From NCBI GenBank assembly GCA_027943335.1, contig BSBK01006022.1:310001-374000 (forward strand): a stretch of DNA of 64,000 nucleotides. The letters run 5' to 3'. Of the stretch, positions 32,363-43,483 are shown in pieces. Numbering within the stretch: the first letter of the stretch is position 1; each line of letters begins with the position of its first letter. The notes beneath the pieces were generated by a model. It saw only the letters and a list, made by a program, of their open reading frames with translations, was not told the DNA's origin and searched no databases. The translations under genes were made by a program, and so were the position numbers. Source of the stretch: Chamaecyparis obtusa (Eukaryota > Streptophyta > Pinopsida > Cupressales > Cupressaceae).

Positions 32363-33381
32363 TGTTAGAAATTTGGTTGAGTTGATTACATAGATGTTGT
32401 CATTATGGCAACACATGATCCACATGAAGATCACATAGGTCAGAGAGCTAGTATGACAGAGCGTATTGCAAAATTGTCTAAGTATGAGACAATATTTTTA
32501 CCAGTGAACCTGGACATAGTTTTTGTTTGCAATGTTGATTGGAGTAAGTTCAATGCTTTCACACTTGAACATAGAATCTATGATGACTATTGAAGACCCA
32601 TCTCAAAGCACAAGTTAGTACGACATGTATAGAAGAAGTTATGACAGTTTTACCGAAGACAATGTCAAGCCGACAGGACAAAATATGAAGACAAAATTGG
32701 TAAAGAGTTAAGGGATTATTTTATTTATCAAAATAATGACTTAGAAATATAAAGGGATGACATCCTAGATATTAACTCTTGGATAAATTTATTTTATAAA
32801 TGTAATTGTAATTGTAAGAAGGTATGATGATATGTTGATGTAATGAGATGTAATGAAGTAGTGACATGATGCAAAATATATGATGCATATGTAATAGCGA
32901 TAGTGAAAGAGGAATGAAGAGATATTGATGAAAGTAGTATAAGGTTATGTATCTTAACCTTCTTTTGTAATCAATGTATATTGTACATTACTTATTTGGG
33001 TAGTGTGCTCATTTGGTAATCACATTTTGCACTGTCAACTCCTAATAGGGTTGAGGCTTCTAACAAGGCCTATAGTCCCTTAATTAGGACTGATACACTA
33101 TACGTTTGTAATAGACTCCTAATAGGGTCAACATCCTTAACATGATACTTTTGATTAGTGGATCTTTGTGGGTACCATCCCCACCAGGGTTTTCCCTTGG
33201 CTAGGGTTTCCTCGAGAACAAATAATGTGTTATGAGTTCTTTAGTTTTATTGCTATGCATGTTGTTTAGATGCTTATGTTATGGATGTGTAAAGATAATC
33301 TATTATATCCATAATTGGGAAAAAGATAAATTTTGTAGAATGCCGATTCACCCCCCCTCTCAGTATTCCCTATTTCTAACA
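32363..33381 (+). repeat. L1 5' LTR (1,019 bp)
   Basis: TGTTAGAAATTTGGTTGAG...CCCTATTTCTAACA, with the C-rich CACCCCCCCTCTCAGTAT block before its end. A 62-codon frame at 32405-32593 has no recognisable match. No other gene. Confidence 0.88.
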
Positions 33382-33383
33382 AT

Positions 33384-33395
33384 TGGTATCAGAGC
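33384..33395 (+). other. L1 primer-binding site
   Basis: TGGTATCAGAGC, an intact tRNA-Met-type site two bases after the LTR. Confidence 0.85.
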
Positions 33396-33452
33396 TTAGT
33401 TACTCAGAAAAGAATCATTCAAGGAAAGCCTAGTAGCTTGAGTAAGATCTCT

Positions 33453-34702
33453 ATGGATATGGATCAACTACAAAAGAATCTTAAAGAAGCTCTTGAATAG
33501 ATTGACTTGCTTACTATTGAAAAAGATGCTTTGGAAAGAAAATATGATGATGCAAAGAACCTCATTGAGAAACTAAAAAATAAGTTGGAAGATCTGAGAT
33601 CTAAAAAGGAATCTAAAGTTTTCATTGAAGATTGTGATGACAATTTATAAAAATAAAATGAGATCCTTAAGCATGAACTAAAGATAGAAAATCTGAAGCT
33701 TAGCTTGAAAGATGGAAATGGAAAGAATGAAGAAAATCTAAAATCTGAGAATGAAAGTCTAAAGACTAAAAATGAAGGACTAAAATCTAAACTTAGTAAA
33801 GTAACATGTGAACTTGAGAAAGTCAATTTGCAGTATGCTGAACTTGAGAAATACAATAAGATTGTGAAAGGTGAACTGACTCAATCCAAACAACTTGAAA
33901 GGCTATATTCAACTAGTGAGAAGATTGATGAACAAATATCTTATCAAAAACCATTCTATGATAAGACTGGTCTTGGATTCAACACTTTTAAAGAAAATGA
34001 TGAAAGAAAGGAACCAGATCTAAAAATATTTGAAAGCATAGATGAGAAGAAGTTTGATGAGATTAAAAAGTTTGAAGATACACCTAAAGAAGAATCACCC
34101 AAAGGTATGCAAAGAGAATTCAAAGGTAGATTTTTTGCTTGTAATACTATTGGTCATATGAAGAGAGATTTCATAGGTAAGCAATTTAAACCTCTTAATG
34201 GTTATTATTATAATTGTCATGGTTTTGGACATAGAGCTATTGAATGTAGGAAACCTAAAATTATTGATAATAATGATGGTAGTAGAATGTTTAGGAATAC
34301 TAACAATGCAGATAAGAAACTTATTGAAGAAATGGAGTAATATGTTATAGATGCAATAAGGTTGGACACATTGATAGAAACTGTAGATCACAAATAAATC
34401 AGCCTAGACCAAGATATGGAAACAATGGAATTGTTTGTCAGATATGCAACAAGATTGGACATATAACAAGGTTTTTTAGAATGAACAATAGAGTTTTTCA
34501 TCCTAATCCTAATCCCAAAAATCATGCAAGAAGAAATGAAGACGCAAGTAACAATCATAAAGGATGCTGTAGTAATTCAGATGAAGTGAAGTCTATCAAA
34601 AGCATAGACCAAGGAGATATATTCAACATTGAAGGTAATTGGGAAGGTGAAGTATTGAAAGGTAAGAATGAATCTTTACCTGACCCATCTCAAAGTACTT
34701 AA
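33453..34702 (+). pseudogene. L1 gag-like protein: coiled coil plus four zinc-knuckle modules
   Basis: Starts MDMDQLQKNLKEALE (33453) and keeps one frame to 34340 with stops at 33498, 33648 and 33654. The first 150 or so codons are a strong coiled coil (NESLKTKNEGLKSKLSKV, CELEKVNLQYAELEKY). Then four knuckle-like modules: ACNTIGHMKRDF and YYNCHGFGHRAIEC near 34135-34250 (each missing a Cys), CYRCNKVGHIDRNC near 34342-34383 in a shifted frame (intact), and CQICNKIGHITRFF near 34440 (last Cys lost). A polar tail to 34702 follows. The pattern fits the C-terminal half of Sirevirus gag; the DUF4219/UBN2 capsid part seen in C1 is absent. Confidence 0.75.
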
Positions 34703-34762
34703 TTTATGAAAATTGTAGTAGAATAGGAACTTAGATTAGTGGAGAAGTAGATATATGATGAA

Positions 34763-35020
34763 TTGAGTCTTTTGCAGTTAATGCAAGGTATTTTATGGTG
34801 TTCTAATGCTATGGTTAAGAGCACAAAGAAAAATATTATGTTTTGCGAGATCGCAAGAAGTTTTAAGTTTTGTAGGTTAGCAAAAACAACTTTTTGGAAA
34901 GAAGCGGCAAAAGAATTGAATGCGATGTCAGATCTAAGTGAGATTGAATTAATAAAAGGTCATGATTGGTATTATTTGATCATCAAAGTGAATTCAAGTG
35001 TTAAGGAGATCAAAGAGTAG
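34763..35020 (+). other. L1 small open frame, unrecognised
   Basis: 85 codons (MSLLQLMQGILWCSN...) between the zinc-knuckle block and the long ORF, in a different frame from both. It has FCEIARSFKFCRLAK and WKEAAKEL, no family match and no membrane segment. It may be a decayed spacer or the true beginning of the long ORF after a frameshift. Confidence 0.3.
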
Positions 35021-35126
35021 TGATTGGAAGCATTTTGCAAGGATTTGGAGAAGAATTTTGTGCCGAATCTACGCAATCCCTAAAATTGTGAAATCAAGGT
35101 ATTTTACTTGACAGATCTTTAAATCA

Positions 35127-38100
35127 GTGAAGGAATTAGAAGAAATCATGGATGTTTCTTTAATACACAATGTCAGAGATAAGAATAGACCTAAGTTGAA
35201 AAGGGAACCAATAGAACCCTTGGAAGATGATCCTAGGTTAGCTTTATCATCCATACCAGATGGAGTTTTACACCTAGAAAATGTTAGAAGTTATCTTGGA
35301 TGCAAACTAGAGACTGTCAATGATAGTGAGTTCACCAATGAATATCAAAAAATCTACAATCAAGACATGAAATTGAAAGAAGGATTTGAACATTTGAAAG
35401 ATAATGAAATAATTAAGTATGCATTACAGTATGAATTTGATAATGAAGAGTGTACTAAGATTATCTTAAGTAGAATTCATAATGGGAAGTTTTGGTTAGA
35501 AGATAGAGTGATAGATATCACAACTGATTTGATTCATGAAGTCACTAGATTATCTAAAACTAGAGCCATTCCTTTAAATGAGAAAAACATGAGGAAAATA
35601 TTCATTGATAACACAAATTCATCCTATAATGGTAGAGAAATTGTGATTAGTAAGATCAAACAAGATGATGTTAGATAACTATGCAAGATCCTAACTACTA
35701 AGTTTTGTGCAAATTCAAGAGAGGATGACATGACAACTGGAATGATACATGTAGCTTATCTGATGTGTGTTGACAATGTACAAGTTGATATGTGTGAAAT
35801 TCTTAGAATTCAACTATTTGAGAACTTGGAAAAGATTAAGAAAACTAAGTATACACAGTTTAGGTTCTCATCCTTAATCACCTATATGTTTTTTCATCTA
35901 TTGAGAAGATTTCTTTACACCATTGAAAATGACTGGAATGATGGCCAAACTACAATGGAAAGGATTAACCTAGTGTACAGAAGGCATGTTATTAACAAGG
36001 TGAATGAGAGTGTAGTACTGGTAATCAAGACATTTCAAGATATAGTATCTAGTAGATCAAGGATCCTAAAGTCTCTTGTGGAGAAGTATAAAGATGACAT
36101 ATATTTTTTGGTTGATACTGACTTTATCTACATTGAAGTAGTAGAACCTAGAATAGAGTTCATAGACCCTCTTGGCTATGAGATATCTGAGGTAGAGATA
36201 GAAGAGTATGTTAGTAGGTTACTTAAGTGTAAGTTGGACACTCACTGTAATAGGTTTGGAACCTTTGAGTAGAACTTCAACTCCACAAAGACCTTACTTG
36301 AAGAGAAGCAGTATAAGAAAAGAGTTGAGAGTACTATAAAGAAAATCCTAAAAGATATAGGGATGACAAAGCATGAATTTTTAGTAGCAAAGAAAATAGT
36401 AGCAGCAATCAAAGAGAGTGGACAAAAAGAAGTTTTATCTATTCCACCTTTATCATCAATTGCAACACAATAGGAAGAATCACAAGTTAAGGTGAAAGTG
36501 GAAGAAATTGAGAAGGATCAAGAAGCAAAGATATCCACTAGATCCACTTTGTCCACACCTAGCAAAAGAGTAAAGGAACTGCTACTGGACCAGGAAAGAG
36601 ACAGAAAACATTAGTGCCACCAGTTCCAAGAAAAATTGCAGAAATCAAAGATGATGGAACTTATATTAAGAAGAAAGCTTGGAAACTTAAAGTTGAGAAG
36701 CTTAATGAGAAAATCATTAAGGATGGAGACTTTACAAGAATGAATAAGTACTATGATCTTTATGACTATGTAGAGAGAATTGATCTGGAGAATGCAGTAG
36801 TAAAGCATATAATTTTGTCTAATAAGAAGTTTGATATAATTCAGGGTCAGATATCTGATGATTTGTATAATAAACTTATGAATAGGAAGAAGAGAGCATT
36901 AGAGGAAGACATAACTATTAGAGAAAATCTTGTAAGGAAGCTTTGTGTAGTAAAAGATGAAACTCATTTTAGTCAGATCATGAAAGCCTTAAGCACCCAT
37001 CTGGGAACCAAAAAGAGAACCATTTAGATTATGGGAGGTAGATATGAAGAAGTTAACTCAGAGATAGAGCAAGCAATAATCAAGGTTATGACAAAAAATG
37101 TTGGAGAACCATCAGTTGTAGAAGAGCAAGCAGGTGTAATAGAATAAGAGGACATTCCCTCTCCTCCAACCATTAACATTGAAGATGAAACCATGAATGT
37201 AGAAGGACCAAAGATTACCTTGGATACTGATGATAATGTATTCAAGAATCTAGAGAACATTGTTGACAATTTGACCTTTAAAGAGTAGGAAACTAAAAAA
37301 GGAGAAGACAAACCAGAAACCACTATTGTAGAACCCTCAGTGATAGAAAAACAAGTACCCATTCCCACTAAAGAAGATATCAATCTTACTCCTGAGACTG
37401 GAAAGAAGAATTAGATTGGATCTATGATTGAGAACTTGGGAAAGGAAGTAGATGATGATGATTAGTTGGAATTGATCACATCCTTGAACAAAATCATTGA
37501 CAAGAACAAGAAAGTGAAAATTCTTGAAGGATGCTTGAAGGAACTTACTGAGAAGTTACAAAGCATTGTAACTACATAAATTGTAGAAGCTGACCCTTTG
37601 GAGAAAGTGAAGAAGGTAATGAGCACTTTTGACAATGAATTCACAACTCTATCTAATATTGCAAAAGTGAAAGCTCAAGCAGCCTATGAGGCTAAAATGC
37701 TTTTGAACATCAGGTAGAATATCAAGAATGATATCAACAATCTTGATATCTGTATAAAGGACTTGAGGAAGAATTTAGAAATAGGAAAATCTTTGTACAT
37801 CTAGTGTACAAAAACAAAGACCTTGATAGCAAAAGAAGATAAGAAGATGAAGTTGAAGGAAGTAGAAATTCTAAATGAAACTAAACTTCTTTTAAGCCCC
37901 AATGTGAAGGTATTTGATGTTGAGAAGAAAATTCATAAGTTATATGATGAAATCAAAGTTTTGCAAGATGAGAGAGACAAAAAAATGAAAAGATTCACTC
38001 TTTTAAGAGAGCACACCTCTATGAAGTTAAGCATTATTGAAGAGTAGTTGGAAGAATGTCTTTCGGCTAAGACATCTTTTCAAAGTTTAACTTTGAGAAC

Positions 38101-38270
38101 CTCCAAGCATGTGAAATAGCATCTTATGTACTAAGCACACTACTCAATGTGGTAGATTCCATTAAGAAATCATGGGAGAAGGAGTTAGAAGCTATAAAGA
38201 TTGATTTTGCAAATTGTGTTGCAAGCCTACCAGCTTTGCAATAATGAATTAAGGTATAATCTTTTTGTGA
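35127..38270 (+). pseudogene. L1 long unknown ORF (about 1,000 codons), in place of pol
   Basis: Not recognised. One frame runs 35127 to about 36590 with stops at 35676, 36270 and near 36471; after one frameshift a second runs 36614 to about 38250 with around ten substitution stops, mostly TAG. N-terminal part: FTNEYQKIYNQDMKL, GKFWLEDRVIDITTDLIHEV. Middle: a helical region ending in DTDFIYIEVVEPR (near 36130), then a Ser/Thr/Lys linker (TRSTLSTPSKRVK) and KKKAWKLKVEKLNEK. C-terminal third: acidic Pro/Glu/Thr stretch, then coiled coil (LTEKLQSIV, KIHKLYDEIKVLQDERDK). No RT, integrase, protease, signal peptide or membrane segment seen. L2 carries a diverged homologue, arguing that this is a real element protein. 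Confidence 0.6.
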
Positions 38271-38518
38271 TACAGTTTTGTAACCCTCCTACCTTTATTT
38301 TGTCATTGTTGTCAAAGGGAGAGAGATATATAGCAAAAAATTGACAGTATATGATAAGGATTGATACTCTTAGGGGGAGTACTATATTAGAGATAAGATT
38401 TTTGAGGAGTTATAAGGATAGTATATATATTTTATACTATGGCCACAATTTTGAGATTCTGAAGTTGTACACTTAGCCAATTTTCTCATATGTTGCCACC
38501 AATGACAAAGGGGGAGAT
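38271..38518 (+). other. L1 3' non-coding tract with repeated PPTs
   Basis: CAAAGGGAGAGAGAT (near 38314), TTAGGGGGAGTAC (near 38370) and CAAAGGGGGAGAT ending at 38518 next to the 3' LTR. Same layout as C2 and L2. Confidence 0.72.
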
Positions 38519-39544
38519 TGTTGGAAATTTGGCTGGGTTGATTACATAGATGTTCTCATTATGGCAAAATATGATCCACATGAAGATCACATAGGTTAGA
38601 GAGCTAGTATGATAGAGTGCATTGCAAAATTGTCTCAGCATGAGACAATATTTTTACCAGTGAACCTAGACACAATTTTTGTTTGTGATGTTGATTGGAG
38701 TAAGTTCAGTGCTTGTACACTTGAACATAGAATCTATGCTAACTATTGAAGACCCATCTTAGAGTGCAAGTCAATACAACATGTACAAAAGAAGTTATGA
38801 TAGTTTTATCAAAGACAGTGTCAAGCCGACAAGACATAATATGAAGATAGAATTGGTAAAGAGTTAAGGGATTATTTTGTTTATCAAAATAATGACTTAA
38901 CAATATAAAGGGATGAAATCCTAGATGTTAACTCTTGGATAAAGTTATTTGTATAAATGTAATTTTAATTGTAAGAAGGTATGATGATATGTTGATGTAA
39001 TGAGATGTAATGAAGTAGTGACATGATGAGAAATATATGATGCATATGTAATAGCGATGGTGAAAGAGAAGTGAAGAGATATTGATGCAAGTAGTATAAG
39101 GTTATGTACCTTAACCTTATTTTGTAATTAGTGTGTATTGTACATTACTTGTTTGGGCAGTGGGCTCATCTGGTAATCACATTTTGTACTACCAACTCCT
39201 AACAGGGTTGAGGCTTCTAACAAGGCCTATAGTTCCTTAATCAGGACTGATACACTATATGTTTGTAATAGACTCCTAATAGGGTCAACATCCTTAACAT
39301 GATACTTTTGATTAGTGGATCTTTGTGGGTACCATCCCCACCAGGGTTTTTCCTTAGCCAGGGTTTCCTCGAGAACAAATAATGTGTTATGAGTTCTTTA
39401 GTTTTATTGCTATGCATGTTGTTTAGCTTCTTATGTAATGCATGTGTAAATATAATCTATTATATCCATAATTGGGAAAAAGATAAAATTTTTAGAATAC
39501 TGATTCACCCCCCCGCCCCCTCTTAGTATACCATATTTCTAACA
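38519..39544 (+). repeat. L1 3' LTR (1,026 bp)
   Basis: TGTTGGAAATTTGGCTGGG...CATATTTCTAACA, about 95% like 32363-33381 by eye. Ends at GTAAG. Confidence 0.88.
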
Positions 39545-39781
39545 GTAAGATCTTTTAACAAGGATCATTATACTATAGTGTAGTTTATAGTGGATGCTAA
39601 TTCCCACCTGGGTTTTTACCTCTTTGGGTTTCCTCATAACCAAAATTGTGGTGTTGTGTTAGGTGTTATCTTATTGTCTATATGCCTAATGTTCTTCTAT
39701 ACTTAATTGGATAAAGAATTGAGTCTTGTAGATAATTGATTCACCCCCCCTCTCAGTTATCTCTTGGCACTATTCCTAACA
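39545..39781 (+). repeat. C2 3' LTR, right part
   Basis: Begins with the GTAAG duplication of L1 and continues the LTR interrupted at 32362. It ends GGCACTATTCCTAACA at 39781, followed by CTTTC (39782-39786), the C2 target duplication. Confidence 0.88.
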
Positions 39782-40949
39782 CTTTCTTTTCTTCTTGTTT
39801 CTCCTCTTCCTTTTCTTGATGAATTTCCTCTTTCTTCTCTTCTTCTTTCTCCTTTTTCTTCTCCTTCTCTTGTTTGTCTTCATGTTTTTGTTTTCCTATG
39901 GTCTTGGTAGAGGTAGCCTTCTTGATATTTAGTTCTTTGTTTGTCTCAGTTGCTTTAGGTTCCTCGATTTCCTTTTCTTCTATCTCATTTCCTTTTTCAG
40001 TGGACTTCTCTTCTACATTAGTAGGGATATCTTTAACATCTTCTAAAATAACTTCATGAATTTCAAGAAAATCAGATACTTGTTGTAAAACTAGATCTTC
40101 ATCCATCAAATTAGTAGTAGCAACATAATTAGTTTCCATATGTTCAGCATCCTTGTCCTCGATATCCATGACATCTTCATCATGTTTGATTTCTTCAACT
40201 AGATCTATGTCAGTGATATATTCATTTATGACCTCATCTTTTTCTTGTGTCAAGTTAATAGGATTTGAATTACCTTCTTGTACTACAATCTCAGTGGAAT
40301 GGTCTGGGAAGTATATTTTTCTCTGTATATCATTAGTTTCTTTTTGTACTACTTCTAGTTCTCTAACCATGATCCTTAATGATCTTCCTTTGAAAAGAAA
40401 TATGTTAGAGTACTTTTTCAATGCTTCCTTCATCTCAGGTACCAAAAAATTGGGCATAGTTATTGCTAGGGATCTTTCCCAAATTTTATTTTTAGATGTC
40501 ATTGCATATTTCCATCTTGTATCAATCTTCTTGTATAGTTCATCAAGTAGTAGGTTACCAATTTCAATCTGTATTGTCCTAAATTTGTGTAATACAAAAG
40601 GAACTATCTCCTCTATTTTTTCCTTGTCTTCATCACTCATTGTATCATACTCAGCATAGTTAATTCCCACAAAACCTCCATAATTATAAAGATTCTCAAG
40701 AAATGCATCTATGGTTTTTGGTCTTGGGGGCTGGTTCTCCACGAATTTGAATTTACTTAAGTCTCCAAACTTTGTTTCACTATTCTCTTGAAATTTCAGC
40801 TTTCTTCTTGGTCTATTTGATGTTTTATTTTCCCTCACATAAGTTTTAGGTTTCGGTTGATCTATCTCACATTTCCTCTTGTCCCTTGGTGTAGATGTAG
40901 ACCTTGTTAATGGTATTTTTCCTTTGGGGCTTGGTGATTCCTTTTTCAC
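39782..40949 (-). pseudogene. L2 long unknown ORF, middle part
   Basis: About 388 codons of open frame; the reported frame reaches 39753, but its last ten residues are C2 LTR. It begins KKESPSPKGKIPLTRSTSTPRDKRK, equivalent to the TRSTLSTPSKRVK linker of L1. A helical domain follows (PPRPKTIDAFLENLYNYGGF, IEEIVPFVLHKFRTIQIEIGNLLL, RWKYAMTSKNKIWERSL), then an acidic region and a Lys/Glu-repeat tail. No known domain. It is joined to the upstream segment (40946-41197) across a run of eight A on the minus strand near 40950, so a homopolymer slip explains that frame change. Confidence 0.6.
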
Positions 40950-41459
40950 TTTTTTTTCTTTCCCTTGACTTTAGATGGACCTACCTCATCTTCTTCAACA
41001 CTAACTCCAAGGTTTTCTAATAAATCATTGATCATTCTGCTTGTTTTCCTTTGAGCTTTAGGGGTCAATATACCTAGTTTTATCTTTTCCTTCACTTTCT
41101 CATATATTCCATACCAATTAGCTCTCTTATCCACATGTTTAGCTAATAGGGCTTTAATTTTATATGATGTAGTATCAATATCAATTTTATAGCCCATCGG
41201 TTATAACCAAATAGTCCTTGGCTCAATAACTTTCACAATACATATGTCGGTATCAACTTCAAAACCTATGGTGTCTTGGTGATCTTCCACTAACTGAGGT
41301 GTAATTATGAACTTCTTATGCATTCTTGTTTGAAACTTAGTGAAATAATCATTCATCACAATATCAAAGTTATCTCCTAAACTCTGGATGTATTCATTAA
41401 TTTGATAGATGATCAGTTTCTTCACATTCTAGATTACATTATTGAAAGATGGAAATAAG
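40946..41459 (-). pseudogene. L2 long unknown ORF, N-terminal part visible
   Basis: Frames 41425-41201 and 41197-40946 share one frame with a single TAA at 41203-41201 between them. IIYQINEYIQSLGDNFDIVM, RMHKKFIITPQLVEDHQD and EVDTDICIVKVIEPRT align with L1 (VINKVNESVVLVIKTF, SLVEKYKDDIYFLVDTD, IEVVEPR), followed by MGYKIDID against PLGYEISE. KLGILTPKAQRKTSRMINDLLENLG then leads into a Lys-rich linker. C3 interrupts it at 41459/41460; the true N-terminus lies beyond the right edge of the window. Confidence 0.6.
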
Positions 41460-42940
41460 TGTTAGAATAATTGAGAGGGGGGTGAATCCATTATCCATAG
41501 TCCCAATTCAAAATGTATAATCCAAAACAATTTACTTAAACTTCTGCAGCTCAGTAACATAAAATACTATACCATTTGTGCTTTTACCGATTACCAGTCA
41601 ATAACAAATAATGATTACTGATCAAATCCAACATGTAATATGTAAAGTATGATAAAAAACAATCATCACAATGAACACATAACACAAAATATTTAACGTG
41701 GAAACCCTTTGAAGGGAAAAACCACTTGGGATGAGAAACCCAAAAATGTTCACTCTTCTGAAGTGAGGTCGGTGAAGACCCAACCCTGTTAAAGGTTACA
41801 AACACACTATGAGGTGTGACCTTGTTAGAGGATTTTAGACCAACCATTATCGTCCAACTAGCATTCACTATGGGGTTGATAGGATAACAATGTTCATTCT
41901 ATGAATGATACATATAAGACTTTCCTAGTCCACTCTGTTAAGAGATTTCTCTATTTACAATGGTTAAAATGTAACAACAATTGATCTGATTACAATAAAA
42001 CTTAAATTATAGATGTTTAGATCTATATTAAGCTTATTCAAGTCCTCTAATCAGTATATCAATTCTGTATCAACAATAATCAATGACTTACTGTCACTCG
42101 GTAATAGCTTTCTGAAGCTTAGTAAACTATGTAGTTCAGTTCTCCTTAACCAGTTTGATTAGGCATACATGAAGCTTTTTCATGTGATAATGTTGCAGTC
42201 TCCTTACTCTGCCATAAGTTTCATAACAAAGCCCTAGTTTATTAAATAGACAAGTAAACCATTTTCTTCTCCTTCATTAGATTTTGCCACTTATTCTCCT
42301 TCATCCATTTTTTTTCTTAAACCTTCCTCGGTTGATGTGTCAGTAACATGTTTTGATTTCATTCTTTAGATCTTCCTTGAATTATGCTAGCCATTGATCT
42401 TCATAACAAACATTATCTCCATATCTGATTTCGATGTACTTTCCAGCTCATCAATCCTTATCAGCTAAACTAATCATTTATTTCCTTTTCTCCTGCTCGA
42501 TTAACAAAGAAATATGTCAGTGAACACAAGCTCAATTTATAATGTGCTTGGTATACACTACACTGCTCGATGTTTACTGTGATGCTTCATCAACTGACCA
42601 CACTGCCTTGTGTCTTTCAGTTCTTTTCCTCATCATAGATGAATGAAACATAATCAAGTCAATAACATAGGGTCATAGACTCATCAACAAGTTACCTAAT
42701 GCATTCCTTATGCTCATATGTCATATACATCTTCCTCATGTAGATATTTCTATTCTTCATCTCTTTTACTCCTTTTCTATAGATGTTTAGGTATTGTAAC
42801 TTACAAAATAAGTGTTGTCAAACTAGTTGACATCAATGACAACATATTACTAATTTAATCATATTACATATCTAATCAGCAACTCAATGATCTCTAATCA
42901 TAGATCTTTAATTAGGTTCTAAATCAGTTGTAGTTCATCA
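41460..42940 (-). repeat. C3 3' LTR (1,481 bp)
   Basis: Plus strand TGTTAGAATAATTGAG...GTAGTTCATCA, the reverse of the C1 and C4 LTRs. The pyrimidine run ATCTCTCCCTTT at 42941-42952 is its PPT on the minus strand. No gene. Confidence 0.9.
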
Positions 42941-43483
42941 ATCTCTCCCTTTGGCATTGATGGCAACTCAAGTAATATGAAATATACCATACACATACCA
43001 AACATGTATTCTACAACTCTATGAACAAATGATGTACAAGCTCTCCCTAGCTTAATATGTTTAATCACTATGTTACTCAACAACATTACCAATGCAGCTT
43101 TGACATTCTGCAAATATGATCTTTTGAGCTCTCAGATTCCTTCTTTTGTTCTCATTAACTGATCTTCAGTGCTCTCCCTTTCTTTCAATTTGTCTCTCCC
43201 TTAGATAGATGTTTCAGCGTTCTCATCAATGCATATTGTTTCATATTATTTATCTCTCCCTTTGACAACATTGCCAAAGAAACAAATAAACATTCAGCTC
43301 TGTAGTAGCCATGTAACTCTCTATTGTGTGGTGCATTCTCTATATCTCTGTATATTGATATGCCAATGTGTTCCAGTTCTCCAAAATTTTCACAACCTTA
43401 GACATGATCCAAATTGTGAACTATGCTACATCAACATGTATGATCTTCTGATAGGATTGGGCTAATGCAACATCCAGATCACA
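42941..43483 (-). other. C3 3' non-coding tract with repeated PPT-like motifs
   Basis: Minus-strand GGGAGAG blocks occur near 42950, 43050, 43180, 43198 and 43257, the counterpart of 18960-19501. No gene. Confidence 0.7.

Larger units (their letters stand above)
32363..39544 (+). mobile_element. L1: Copia-like non-autonomous element with a long unknown ORF
   Basis: A complete 7.2-kb insertion with LTRs of 1,019 and 1,026 bp, an intact tRNA-Met PBS, repeated PPTs and a 5.1-kb internal region. It codes for a coiled-coil, multi-zinc-knuckle gag-like protein followed by an unknown protein of roughly 1,000 codons. I find no protease, integrase, RT or RNase H. LTR ends (TGTTRGAAATTTGG...TTTCTAACA), PBS and PPT match the Sirevirus-like elements here, so a Copia enzyme set probably mobilised it. 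It differs from a typical LARD in having coding sequence throughout. Confidence 0.85.
25420..39781 (+). mobile_element. C2: Ty1/Copia element, Sirevirus-like, with L1 nested in its 3' LTR
   Basis: Plus-strand Copia element with complete order LTR, PBS, gag, protease, integrase, RT, RNase H, repeated PPTs, LTR. It is a different family from C1/C3/C4: LTRs start TGTTGGAGATTTGC and are about 1.4 kb. The 3' LTR is split by L1 at 32362/39545. It is dead: besides stops, the protease DSG and the RT VDD motifs are both altered. It sits in the minus-strand long ORF of L2. Confidence 0.9.

Noticed and set aside
34763..38270. Env-like gene in L1
   Set aside because: Some Sireviruses carry an env-like ORF, but no signal peptide, membrane segment or furin-like site is seen, and it lies in place of pol rather than after it.
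39753..39781. C-terminus of the 398-codon minus frame
   Set aside because: These codons are C2 LTR sequence, read through after the insertion.
39760..39960. Lys/Glu-rich repeat as a nuclear host protein
   Set aside because: It is the low-complexity tail of the L2 ORF, in frame with the part homologous to L1.
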